From positions 96,320,786 through 96,384,785 of the forward strand of contig CM023532.1 of assembly GCA_013350335.1 (NCBI GenBank): a stretch of DNA of 64,000 nt, given 5' to 3'. The notes below the pieces were generated by a model. It searched no databases. It worked only from the letters and a program-made list of their open reading frames with translations, and was not told the origin of the DNA. The position numbers and the translations under genes are program-made. Numbering within the stretch: position 1 is the stretch's first letter; each line of letters opens with the position of its first letter. Origin of the DNA: Chimonanthus salicifolius. Lineage: Eukaryota > Streptophyta > Magnoliopsida > Laurales > Calycanthaceae. Shown here in pieces: positions 47,883 through 58,224 of the stretch.

Positions 47883-48078
47883 TCAACTTCTTTTCCTTCA
47901 GTGTCTTTCCAAGTTCTTGTTGTTTTTCCTATAACTCTTATTTGTTCTGGGCTTTGAGTTTCTTTTTCTTTGATTTTCCCTTTTTTAAAATATTCCATGA
48001 ACCAGTCAAAGAAAGGTATATTTCTTTGTTCTTCCTCCATTTGGAAATACCATAATTCTCTCATTTTATCTTTTTCTT
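47843..48078. repeat. Inverted repeat (foldback) of ORF1 linker sequence
   Basis: Left arm 47843-47882 (contains GAGAGAATTATGGTATTTCC) and right arm ~48037-48076 are reverse complements, with ~155 bp between them. Caused by the switch from sense to antisense ORF1 at 47882. Confidence 0.8.
47883..48078 (-). pseudogene. EPRV ORF1 linker fragment, antisense
   Basis: About 65 codons of the movement-protein to coat-protein linker (F-F-D-W-F-M-E-Y-F and T-R-T-W-K-D-T-E-G segments), open on the minus strand from 48064. Bounded by a foldback on one side and promoter sequence on the other. Confidence 0.75.
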
Positions 48079-48262
48079 GCTCTACCTAATGTACCTTAGC
48101 AAAAGTTTGTTTGGAGTCTTGTGTTGGTAGCTAACTTTTTTCCTGTTTCATTTGGTTAGAGGTCCTCTCATGGTCGGATGAGAGTGTGCTCTTTAGTGTA
48201 AGCTCTATCTATATAAGGAGCTGGTGTTTCCATTTGTGATAATCGATCAAAAATTAAAAAAA
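48079..48262 (+). promoter_or_regulatory. EPRV promoter fragment with TATA box 48209-48217
   Basis: CTATATAAG in the context CTCTATCTATATAAGGAGC, with upstream sequence similar to 8900-9000 (TCGGA...GAGAGTGTGCTCTTT). It is cut ~45 nt after the TATA box and joined to unrelated virus pieces. Confidence 0.6.
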
Positions 48263-48534
48263 AAGGGATTTAGATGAATTAAATCTATTATCCAGGATCT
48301 GAAGCTTTTTAGCCAAGTTGATCTATCCAATTCTCTTTAGAGTTTTTATTTTCCTTCTTATTCTCCACTTCTGTGCCTCGTTTATCTTCTTTGAAGGAAA
48401 ATAAGTTGATAAATCTCACCCACCTTGGAAGAAACTTGATATTTCTGTTCTTAATACAGAAACCAAGAATTATGTCATGCCTGTAAAAAATGCATCTATT
48501 TATGAATAAATTTATAAAAAAAAATATATATATA
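48263..48534 (+). other. Scrambled EPRV micro-fragments
   Basis: Two non-adjacent viral pieces in sense: ORF B downstream/leader (~48265-48390, like 9710-9830), then ORF1 linker (~48391-48510, like 11390-11505, with TAA replacing a codon at ~48402), followed by an A/T-rich filler containing (TA)n (48516-48534). The order does not match the viral genome. Confidence 0.65.
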
Positions 48535-48609
48535 TAGTCCAGAGTCTAAGTGTGAGTGTGAGTTTGAAGTTTGAGTGTGCTAAAGTTTTGAAGTCTTGTA
48601 CAATCTTCT

Positions 48610-48682
48610 GTAAGTAATTAAGTTTTTATAAGTTTAATATTATATGCTTGTTATTATCTAATTATGTTGTTTCTTTTGCTAG
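48610..48682 (+). other. Predicted 73-nt intron in EPRV leader, copy 3
   Basis: GTAAGT donor at 48610, CTAAT at ~48658 and TTTCTTTTGCTAG acceptor ending at 48682. The preceding leader (48535-48609) has the GTGTGAGTGTGAG motif. Same elements as in 3124-3193 and 9142-9214. Confidence 0.5.
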
Positions 48683-48685
48683 AAT

Positions 48686-48880
48686 ATGTCTATTCATCTT
48701 GCTCTGCTTAGGAGGTACTATGATGATGTTCGAATATTAAGATAAATTGAATTCTTGTTAGACAATATAAGAAGACATTTGCAAGCCTGCACCCACAGAA
48801 ATAATCCTCGCCATCATGAATTTGAAAGAAGAAGGATTGTTTTAATGAGTTCTTATGCTGTCTTCCAACTAGATAAATTT
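48686..48880 (+). pseudogene. EPRV small ORF A, copy 3, broken
   Basis: Starts at the ATG three bases after the predicted acceptor. An in-frame TAA near 48743 replaces a codon in the R-I-L-R-x-I-E segment, and the ORF is cut at ~48880 by antisense ORF1 protease sequence. Confidence 0.65.
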
Positions 48881-49675
48881 GGTATTAACAATCTTCTCAA
48901 AGTTTTTTATTTTTATTTTTACCTGAACTCTCCACTGTTGGTAAATACATTTTGTAGGAATTAGACCAGTCGAGATCTTGCTAATTTCTCCTTTAATTCT
49001 TTGGACAATTTTTTCTTCATCGTATTTTTCAATAGCACCATCATTTTCTAACCAAGTTAACCTTTCATCCAGCTCATTTTGTTTTTTGGTTAACTCTAAT
49101 CTTAATTCACGGAGTTCTCTCTTTTGATCATTTAATTCTCTTTGTAAATCTGAGAGAGTTAAGGGTTTATTTTTAGTATGAAAATTTTCTGCTCTATTCA
49201 TAAGGTCAATCATTGAATAGGTTGATGTGTGAAATGTTTCTTTCTCTTTTATCCTTTTTGGATATTATGGTGCTTTATCACCATTTTCATTTTCTTCAAA
49301 GGAAATTTTTGGTTGTGAACTTTCTCCTTCTTCTCCTCCCCCCAATTTTGAAATTTGATTTAAAAATTGAATTCTTTTCTCTGGATCGGGTATGTTATCA
49401 ACCATTTCTATAAGTAATTTTTGAGAGGCAGTGAGGACACGAATATGGATACCAAGATCTTCATCAGATGGTATCGACCATTCTCCGTCAGATTCTTCAT
49501 TATCTGAATGACATGTACATGATTGGAATTGTTTGATGAGCTGAACCTAAGGACTATTTTCTTCAATGTCAGTTGATGAATCAGATTCATATTCTGCTTC
49601 TTCTTCTGAAGAACTTGAATCAGATTGTTCTTTTTTAGTATTTTCCTCATCATTTTTTGTATTGATTTTTCTAAA
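48881..49675 (-). pseudogene. EPRV ORF1 fragment: coat-protein tail to start of protease
   Basis: Minus-strand segment with the acidic Ser/Asp/Glu linker (~49480-49660), the Lys/Glu coiled-coil-like segment (open 49213-48869) and the beginning of the protease region. It is broken by a frameshift near 49265 and truncated at both ends by junctions with ORF A (48880) and movement-protein sequence (49675). Confidence 0.75.
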
Positions 49676-50222
49676 TATCCAACTGGAAGTTGGAAGCCTT
49701 GCATTTGAAGAACAAAATGATTACCACATAAAAACTGTTGAAAAAACTGTTTCTCTCTCTGGAGGAAAACAAACAATTAAAGTTCTTGATAAAAGAATTA
49801 TTGAGCAAATCAGAACCAAATACAACTTCCTGCACATAGGATTAATTCAGGTAGGAATCAAACCACTGTTTCGATTAGGATTAAATGTTTCAGTGTGTGC
49901 TTATGTGCGAGATCAGAGACATGATGAGTTTGATGATTCTCTTTATGCTATGATCGAATCAAGTCTTTGTCATGGACCTGTTTATTTTGACTGCTTTCCT
50001 AATATCACAATTGATGCTCATGATGATGATGTTCTCGATTGTGCAACCATTGGATTTCAAAGTAAATGATTAAAGATGAGTTTAAGAAGTAAACCTTTTG
50101 CTATAGTTTATCGTGTGTTCTACAAATCTATGATCTCTGTCTTTCCCATGATAGCCTATAGAGATAAGGTTGATAAAGAAAAACTACAGTTCTCATGGAA
50201 ACAAACTTTAACAATAATGTGT
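49676..50222 (+). pseudogene. EPRV movement-protein fragment
   Basis: Sense ORF1 with a ~35-bp internal deletion near 49703, the TGA at ~50067 shared with 47190, and a one-base loss near 50182. It ends at ~50222, where minisatellite array 4 starts. Confidence 0.8.
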
Positions 50223-52243
50223 TTGTCCAGTTTAACTAGTATTTCCAGTTTAGCAACTTTGTTCAGTTGGTCCAGTATGTCCAGTTTGTCAAGTTAGTCA
50301 ACTTTTTCCAGTTTGCCAACTTTCTACAGTTTGTCTACTTTGTAATGTTTGTCCACTCTTTCCATTTCCTCCAATTTGTCCAGTTCGTATAGTTTGTATA
50401 GTTTGTATAGTTTGTCCACTTTGATCACTTTGTCCACTTTGTCATGATTGTCAAGTTTGACTAGATGGTTCAGTTTGTCCAGTTTGACAAGTTTATCTAA
50501 TTTGTCCAATTCGTCTAGTTTGTGCAGTTGGTAAGTTTGTCTACTTTGTCGAGTTGATCCCACAGATCTAACTTGTGCAGTTTCTCCAGGTTCATCCAGT
50601 TTGTCCAATTACTCAACTTTTTCCAGTTTGCTCACTTTCTACGGTTCATCCACTTTATCATGTTTGTCTACTTTTTCCAATTCGTCCTGTTTGTCCCTTT
50701 GTCTAGTTTGTCCATGTTTGTCCACTTTTCGAATTCGTCCAGTTTGTCGACTTCGTCCAGTTCATCCAGTTTGTCCACTTTGTTCACTTTTATCCAGTTT
50801 GACGAATTTGTCCAATTCGTCCTGTTTTTCTAGTTTGTCCAATTCGTCCTATTCATCCAGTTTGTCAAGTTAGTCAACTTTTTTCCAGTTTACCCACTTT
50901 CTACAGTTTGTCCACTCTTTCCAATTCGCCCAGTTCATCCAGTTTGTACAGTTTGTCCACTTTGTTCACTTTGCTCACTTTGTCCACTTTGTTAAGATTG
51001 TCAAGTTTGTCTAGATGGTTCAGTGTGTCTAGTTTGACCAGTTTATCTAATTTGTCCAATTCGTCTAGTTTGTGCAGTTGGTAAGTTTGTCTACTTTGTC
51101 GAGTTGGTCCCATTGAGGCAATTTGTGCAGTTTCTCCAGATTCGTCCAGTTAGTCCACTTTTACCAGTTTGCGCACTTTCTACAGTTCATACAGTTTGTC
51201 ATGTTTGTCTACTTTTTTCAATTTGTCCTGTTTGTTCACTTTGTCTAGTTCGTCCATGTTTGTCCACTTTTTCGAATTCGTCCAGTTTGTCGACTTCGTC
51301 CAGTTTGTCCACTTTGCTCACTTTGTGCACTTTGGTCCAGTTTGATGAATTTGTCCAGTTTATCTAATTTGTCCACTTCGTCCTGGTTGTCCAGTTTATC
51401 CAATTCGTCCTATTCGTCCAGTTTGTCAAGTTAGTCCACTTTTTCCAGTTTGCTCACTTCTACAGTTTGTCTACTTTGTCATGTTTGTCTACTCTTTCCA
51501 ATTCGTCCAGTTTGTCCAATTTGTCAAATTCGTCCAGTTTGTCCACTTTGTTCACTTTGCTCACTTTGTACACTTTGTCAAGATTGTCAAGTTTGTCTAG
51601 AAGGTTCAGTTTGACCAGTTTATCTAATTTGTACAATTCATCAAGTTTGTGCAGTTGGTAAGTTTTTCTACTTTGTCGAGTTAGTTTCACTGAGCCAATT
51701 TGTGTAGTTTGTCCAGATTTGTCTAGTTTGTCCAGTTAGTTCACTTTTTCCAGTTTGCCCACTTTCTACTGTTCATCCACTTTGTCATGTTTGTCTACTT
51801 TTCCAATTCGCCATGTTTGTACAGTTTGTCTAGTTTGTCCACTTTTTCCAATTCGTCCAGTTTGTCTACTTCATCCAGTTCATCCAGTTTGTCAACTTTG
51901 TTCATTTGGCTCAATTTCTCTAGTTTGTAAAATTTGTCTAGATGGTTTTGTTTGTCCAATTTCTCTAGTTTGACCAGTTTATCTAATTTGTCCAATTCTT
52001 ATAATTTGTCCAGTTGGTCAAGTTTGTCTACTTTGTCGAGTTGGTCCAATTTAGCCTATTTGTGCAGTTAGTCAAGTTTATACAGTTCGTCCAGTTTGTT
52101 CAGTTTGTGCAGTTTGTCTTGTTTTCCAACTTCATCTACTTTACCGCTTTGTCCACTATGTCCAGTTTGTCCAGTTTGTTCACTCTATCCTGTTTGTCCA
52201 GTTTAAGGAGTATTTCTAGTTTAGCAACTTTGTTCAGTCGATC
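50223..52243 (+). repeat. Minisatellite array 4 (GTCCAGTTT orientation)
   Basis: 9-bp family with a longer-period structure: blocks ending GTGCAGTTGGTAAG at ~50522, 51073 and 51648 (spacings about 551 and 575 bp). The right end (52139-52243) resembles the CTTTACCNCTTTGTCCACTATG block of the other arrays. It marks the right edge of the EPRV cluster. Confidence 0.9.
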
Positions 52244-52345
52244 CTATACTCCTAAAGTCCATCAGTGAACCAGACTCTAGAGTCCGATAAGGACTCTCGG
52301 ACAGGTCCGAAGAGTCCGATTAGGATTCGGGCGGGCCGCGGACTG
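52244..52345 (+). other. GC-rich segment with clustered AGTCCG motifs
   Basis: Within 70 bp there are direct AGTCCGAT copies (52281, 52313), related GTCCGA/GTCCGT and inverted CGGAC copies, in a context beginning CAGTGAACCAG. This resembles a subterminal repeat region of a hAT-type DNA transposon or a promoter-proximal motif cluster; neither is proven, and I could not find the other end. Confidence 0.35.
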
Positions 52346-52808
52346 TCCGTGAGTGTGATTACTTGATGAAATTTTCACCGTCGCTTCTCATTCTTCCGTA
52401 TTGCAATTTCTTCTCCTTCTCACGCTTGCCGCTCTCTCATACTTACCGCTCTAGAAAGATCTCCCTCTTACCTCACCGAATCTCTCTTTTCTCCCTCTTT
52501 CCGTTCTCCTCTCTCTCGCACCTCTCTAGAAATCCGATCGAGACTTCCATCGCCTTCAGCCTCTGCACTCTGATTGAGACTTCAGCCGATTCCCTCTTGT
52601 TGATTCCGGCCCTGTTTTGTTGATCTGCAAATCTAGGTCTCTTTCTCTCTCTTGGTCTCTCTCTATCAGTCACACACACACTCTCTGGTCGAGACTCTAC
52701 TCACCTCTCTCATTTTCTTTTTCTTTTTTTAGGTTGAATCAAACACACCATTGTCGGAAATCGCTACCCGATTATCATTGGAAATCGCTGCCCGATTATC
52801 GTTTCAGG
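52346..52808 (+). promoter_or_regulatory. CT-rich 5' UTR-like exon
   Basis: Strongly pyrimidine-rich plus strand (CTCTC runs, ACACACAC at ~52670) typical of plant 5' UTRs, with donor-like AG|GTCTCT (~52637) and CAG|GTTGAT (~52808). A 24-bp unit containing GGAAATCGCT is repeated at ~52757-52804. It would pair with the acceptor just before the BED-protein ATG at 55617, across a ~2.8-kb intron. Inferred from composition and splice-like sites only. Confidence 0.35.
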
Positions 52809-54075
52809 TTGATTTATTTTACTTTTTATAAAAGTTATCTCAAAAACCCATTGACAAACCCATCTCCACTGAGTGAAAACTCTCCCCTTTTTTTGAAATG
52901 GGAAACAAATTAAAACCAACCCTTTTTTTTTCTTTTATAAGTGGAGAGAATTTGAGTATGAGGGAGCATTGACCTGAGCATGATTCCTGCAAAAAGCTCG
53001 ACCAAAGCCATTATCAGAAAAAAAATCTAAAAAATAAAACAGAGTGCCATCGATGTTGATCAGGGAAGAACCATGTATGTCATGCAATGAATAAGTGAGA
53101 TGGAAATTCACTTCACGGCCTTTATTTCCCATATAAAGACCCTAATGTTAAAGTGCAGAAAGAAACTACATTGAAAGGAGTAGAGTCCAACAGATTATCA
53201 AATAGGCCAAAAGAAATAATCTCTGCCCAATGAAGAGAGGTCAATCTGACAAATGGAGAAAAGCAAGAAGATAAGTGGGTAGGAAAAAAAAAAAAAGATG
53301 ATAAAAGGAAGTCATGATGGTGGCCTTTTCCTTAATTTATAAACTCTCCCTTTATAAATGTTGCAATCTTCTATGAATAAACTTGGTCTACTTTGCTGTA
53401 ATTCTGTTCATAAAAATTCTATCACTGATGTCCCACTGTATTAAGATTTTGAAAACTGCAACCTCATAGTATGCTATGCTGGATTTGAATTGCAAATTGC
53501 AAGTAAAATCTCATTGCCGTAGATGTCCAAGTATTGTCCTGTCCCTTTCAGATTTAGTAATGCATCGTTTTGATCCTTGTACTCTGAATTGAAGTGCAAA
53601 CTGTATTTTTCTAGTGAAAATTTATAGAAGGGCATGCTTCATTGTCTGTGTTTGTGTTTTTCAATATAATCTTTTGTGAATTCTATGTCATGTCAAAGTA
53701 GGAGTTCTTCAGTGATTGTTGTGAATTGCATTATCTAGTAGTTGATTCTGTCAGTTTCATATATTCATGTTCGCTATTTTCTTGTCAGGCTGCTTCTTCA
53801 TTGTCATTCTTCATAGATTGTTATGAAATAGTCTTGTTAGGCTGCAGTCTCCATAGAATACAGAATATATCTATTTTAATTAAAGTAGGAATCAATAGAT
53901 TGTAGAGTTCATGTACATGGAAAGAGAGAGAGAGAGGCTCTTGATGAGAAGGGTATCAACATTCTTTAAAAATTGGATTTATGGTGCACCATCCATAGCC
54001 ATAATTCAGAAGATTTTTTTAAAGTTAGCCTAATTAACAACCTAAAGTAATATTCAAATCATAAAAGGCACTAAC
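52809..54075. other. A/T-rich non-coding stretch, likely intron
   Basis: No convincing coding frame on either strand. It contains A/T runs and a (GA)n tract near 53920. A 65-codon minus-strand frame (52935-53132) is the only notable one and has no recognisable motif. Confidence 0.4.
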
Positions 54076-54566
54076 CTGTACAGCTTCAGATACATCCTCA
54101 ACCAGCAACTTCAGAATTGGTTGAATAAGTTTTCCAGCTTGAGATATACCATATTTCTTGGCATTCTCATTGGCGTGAAAGATGGTAGCTTGAGAAATAT
54201 AAGATATGTTGAAGTCAATGTTTCGGTTTCATTGTGAAGCATTTATAGATGGAAAATGTGTGTAAGACATGCTAGAAAGCGAAAAATGCTAAATGGCTAG
54301 GAATTGTGAGAGAAATACCTTTTCATTGTTGGCATTGCCTTCAGTGAGGTGTTTAGAATATCACGATCATCATCATAATGGAAAATAATGTTCCCTTATA
54401 AGCCATAATGTTTCAAAAGGATATGTGACAATCACGTTACTTGCCTTCCTGTAAAGTCACTCCCACATAACGTATGTCATTCTTATCAAAGAAAGTGGGA
54501 TTGCCAAATAGTAGGATGGCCTTGGCTTGTTTGGTCTCAACATTAGAGGGAATAAATCGAGAGGTG
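54076..54566 (-). pseudogene. Three exon-like coding blocks of an unrecognised gene, antisense
   Basis: On the minus strand three blocks read as protein with splice-like borders: 54566-54441 (contains L-L-F-G-N-P-T-F-F-D-K and R-Y-V-G-V-T), ~54393-54319 (contains Y-D-D-D-R-D-I-L-N-T) and 54188-54076 (contains H-A-N-E-N-A-K-K-Y-G and K-L-L-V-E-D-V). Each is followed by a GTAA/GTAT/GTTA donor and preceded by an AG. Codon phases at the borders do not match, so this is probably a gene fragment or pseudogene, perhaps captured inside the intron of the BED gene. I do not recognise the family. Confidence 0.35.
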
Positions 54567-55616
54567 CTCGTTTATGTATTTCATGATGCCAATGAGATGG
54601 CTTGTGGCATTGGCTCATGTTTCAGAATTTAATCATGTAATGGGCTTCTGTCTATTTGTACAGTTTGCAAATTAGGTGTTTCATTTTGCCTAGTTTGCAA
54701 ATAGTTGACATCATGGTCACCCAAGCTTGATTCCATTTCTCTGGGCTTGAACCTTTTTTGTTCAACTCTCTCTTGAGCCATGTTCTATTTCAACCTTGAA
54801 CCAGCATGTCATTTCTCACTACCCTATTTCAAATCCTTACTGATCCCCCCTCTCTTAGTTTCCTGAATTTGTAGCTCTTGAATTCTTCATACTGGGTTGT
54901 TTTGTCCTTCTATATATGTGTAAAACCCTCTAAGCTATACCCTTGATCTTCTTTTGTTTTCTAGCAGCGTTTAGGTGTCTTATTATGTACTCTTTTACAC
55001 ATTAAAAAAAAGAACCCCACTCATATCTAGATCTCTGTTACTCCACAAATCCATTTTAGCATATGCATCGGGACTATCATTCAAAAAAGGGATCATGACC
55101 ACATATGCTTCATCGTTTTCCTAACTCGATTTAATGACGGAGCTCTAAGTGTCACTTTATGATGGACTCCTTTACTTGATATTATCATTGATTATTGCAA
55201 AATATTACTTCATTACTTCTTCTTGTATGAATGATGAAAAGATTCTGTGTTATCAACATGATAAAGAAAAGAATGTACAGCTAAACTTTGATACTATGAT
55301 CTGCACAATTATAATTAATTTATAATGGGAATATGGGGTTTAAGTTAGGGCCCTGAGTTTCCTTTTAGGTCTTCCATAGACAAACTTATTAACACCTTCT
55401 CCACCATTGTTCAAATCTCTTGCCATATGTTGTTGGACCCTACTATATGATGAGATGATTCCCATGACAGCAATTTTGGCAATATTTACTTGGACCGAAG
55501 ATTGCCTCAAAGCATTTGTGCACCTTGAACACCATGTGTAAAAATTCTTTGTAAACATGATGAATTCCCCATTTTAAACACTTTGCTTATTTGAACATAA
55601 CTGTTTATGCAGTACA
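54567..55616. other. Non-coding, probable intron up to BED exon
   Basis: A/T-rich without a convincing frame. It ends in TTATGCAG (a good acceptor), four bases before the ATG at 55617. Confidence 0.35.
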
Positions 55617-56228
55617 ATGTCTAATCCTAATGAGAGGAACGACTTTATTGCGGAGAATGAGATAGATACGACATCTAACTCTTCTAGAGCCCAAAAAGAT
55701 GTACATAGGAAAATGACGTCGACTGTTTGGAATGATTTCCATTACGTGGAGATGAATGGAGTCGGGACTGCAATATGTAATCATTGTTCGGGATTTTTAC
55801 AGGTTTGAGTAGTAGTGGAACTTCCCACTTGCGGCGCCACTTGTTTTCTTGTAAGAAATATGATCCAACACAATCGGGTGCCTTGCTTTCTTGTAAGAAA
55901 TATGATCCAACACAATGAGGTATTTTTAGTGTTTATTTAAATTTGTTGCCTTGCTTTCCATTTATTTGATTGAAATGTGTAAGCTCTATATTTCTTATTT
56001 TATGTTAGGTGGAAAGAGTTTGGGCTCGCTTGAAGCTGGGCTTAGTAATATGAGTTTGGGTTCTATGTGGATTGATGAGTGGTAATCTTTTATGTCTTAA
56101 ATAAATTTTACCGATCAATGTCTTTTGATTTTATGGTTTTTTTTTTTTTAATTTTGACTTACACAATTTGTTTTCAATGTAGTGCTATGGATGACATGGA
56201 TGCCTCAACGTTTGCAACTCAACAATAA
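55617..56228 (+). pseudogene. Short BED zinc-finger gene, hAT-transposase derived, three exons
   Basis: Exon 1 (55617-55850) encodes an acidic start, then a BED finger: S-T-V-W-N-D-F, C-N-H-C, and after a one-base frameshift near 55802 S-G-T-S-H-L-R-R-H followed by Cys. Exon 2 (56009-56081) and exon 3 (56183-56228, ending TAA) join in phase across GTAAGA...TTAG and GTAATC...GTAG borders, completing a Cys and giving an M-D-D-M-D-A-S-like tail. BED fingers of this form sit at the N-terminus of plant hAT transposases, where they bind DNA. The catalytic and dimerisation domains are absent, so at most a short DNA-binding protein could be made, and the frameshift makes even that doubtful. Confidence 0.6.
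55841..55916 (+). repeat. 42-bp tandem duplication at exon 1 donor
   Basis: The unit beginning TTGTTTTCTTGTAAG at 55841 recurs at 55883 (TTGCTTTCTTGTAAG), duplicating the splice donor. The first donor keeps phase with exon 2. Confidence 0.8.
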
Positions 56229-56345
56229 TATTTGTGATGTTTGATTCTGATTTTGTTCAACTCTATTCTATTAACATGATTATCCAATGTTTGAACTCCT
56301 CCCTGACATGATTGTTTGCTTGTTTTATGGGATGCAGGATTTTGA
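56229..56345. other. Flank between BED gene and LTR element, with left TSD
   Basis: Short A/T-rich sequence without a gene; ends with TTTGA (56341-56345), the left target-site duplication. Confidence 0.5.
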
Positions 56346-58156
56346 TGTAACGCCCTGCCCTTTTTCACTCGCCGAAAATCAGAGTCTATTTTTTTTTCTT
56401 TGAATAAAGAGTGAGAGAGAGCGGGCCGCCACGACGAGAGCTAAGTCCGAGCTTCCAATGCCCGACCCTTAACTGGCCAACCATTCGTGTGCGTGGACCA
56501 AGTCCACTAAAACGGTTCACCCGTACTCAAGTTAAAATGCGGAATAATCATAGATGCGGAAATATAATAGAATAACAATTCTATTCCATTTTAGATAGCA
56601 AGGAGGTCCATCACTTAATAATAATTATCAAACGTTAAAATATCCAAAATTAACATTCCAAACCATAGCAAATAATCTACGTTATTATAGTCCCACGAAC
56701 TAATTACTCAAATACATTATCCATGAGTAACTTAAACAAAATGAAACTTAATCATCCAAGCTCCTAAGCTTGACTCCGATCACATCCTTTGCTTTGTCCA
56801 TCTCATTTGTCATCAACTAAGGTAGAAGTAGGGCGTTAGACAACGCGCCCAGTAGGTATTCCAATAAGGGTCAAACACATGGGTTAGTATAAAAATCTAG
56901 ATATAATACATCATGTCGTATTTGTAAAACATTATATCCAAAACAGTGTATGATAATAGAGATCCAATCATACAGATAAAACCAGAAACAGTGCATGATA
57001 ATAGAGATCATAATCATGTTGATACAATGCCATGCCATGGGTGTCATATGCCATGAGTCCCACCCATCACCCATATCACCAAAACACATAGTATCCTCTT
57101 GATGGAAAACTCATCATCAAGGTATTCCCCATAGTTGCCTTACGAAAGTCCCGACGGAGTGTGGCCTCTGGTTACCTCTTGATGGGATAATGCACATCAA
57201 GGTCTTCCTCTTGATGGAATACTCCTCATCAAGGTATCGCCCACGGTTGCCTTACGGACGCCCCGACGGAGCGTGGACTCCGGTTACATTTCATCCCTCC
57301 CATGCCATGCATGAGATGCAAATGCCAACATGCTATGTAATAATACAAATCATAGCATTTAAAAATCCATACTTGAAAACATATCACTTATACAAAATAA
57401 CTCGTCAAAATATGAATTAAACCATCATACATATTCCATGGTATCAATGAGGTAGGAATCCTACCAATGACCACTAATGTGTCCTTGCGTTTTCGTCCGG
57501 AAACCGCTCACAATCGTACACCACTTGTGACGTCCCGTTACCTTATTACATATCAATCAATCAAAACACCGTTCCATTTATCTTCCAACCGTACTTAAGT
57601 CCATAAATATGTCTTAGTGGGGTTCGGTCATACTTTATGGCCGAACCTCACTCACTTGGTTTGGGTCCCTTTTTTGATTTAACCAATCACATCCAAGTAA
57701 ATCATTTTAAAAATCCTAAGTCTACAAAATACACCTTAGTGGGGTTCGGCCATACAACATGGTAAACCTCACTCCCTTGGTTTTGTGCCCTTCTTTTTTA
57801 TCCTTTGGTATTTTGAATTATGTCTAAGATCATGCCATCTTTGTTTCATTATTCCAACACACATCAGTTAATCATCTAACATTCATAAAACCTAAGTCCA
57901 TAAAAAACTTTCTCCATGGGGTTCGGCCATGGTGTATGGCCGAACCCATGGTCCATCATTTTCATCATATTGTGAAGTCCCGCCCTTTTTCACTCGCTTC
58001 TTTCCGTAAAATCAGAGTCTATTTTTTTTTTTTATAACAAAGAGTGATAGAGGGACATCACAACGTGAGCCAAGTCCGACCTTTAACTGGCCAACCCTAT
58101 GCGTGCATGGACTAAGTCCATGAAAACGGTTCGGTTCACACATAACAATATAAAAC

Positions 58157-58224
58157 ATGCGGAATAACATCAAAACTGCGGAATCATAATATGCGGAATA
58201 ACATCAAAACTGCGGAATCATAAT
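58157..58224 (+). repeat. 34-bp tandem duplication
   Basis: Unit beginning ATGCGGAATAACATC at 58157 and 58191, with a third partial start at 58225. Confidence 0.9.

Noticed and set aside
1..50222. A replication-competent endogenous virus
   Set aside because: Every ORF1 and ORF2 copy has stops, frameshifts, truncations or inverted segments, and no contiguous undamaged genome is present.
55340..55558. 72-codon minus-strand ORF before the BED exon
   Set aside because: No motif, no splice-like context supporting it, and located in the putative intron.
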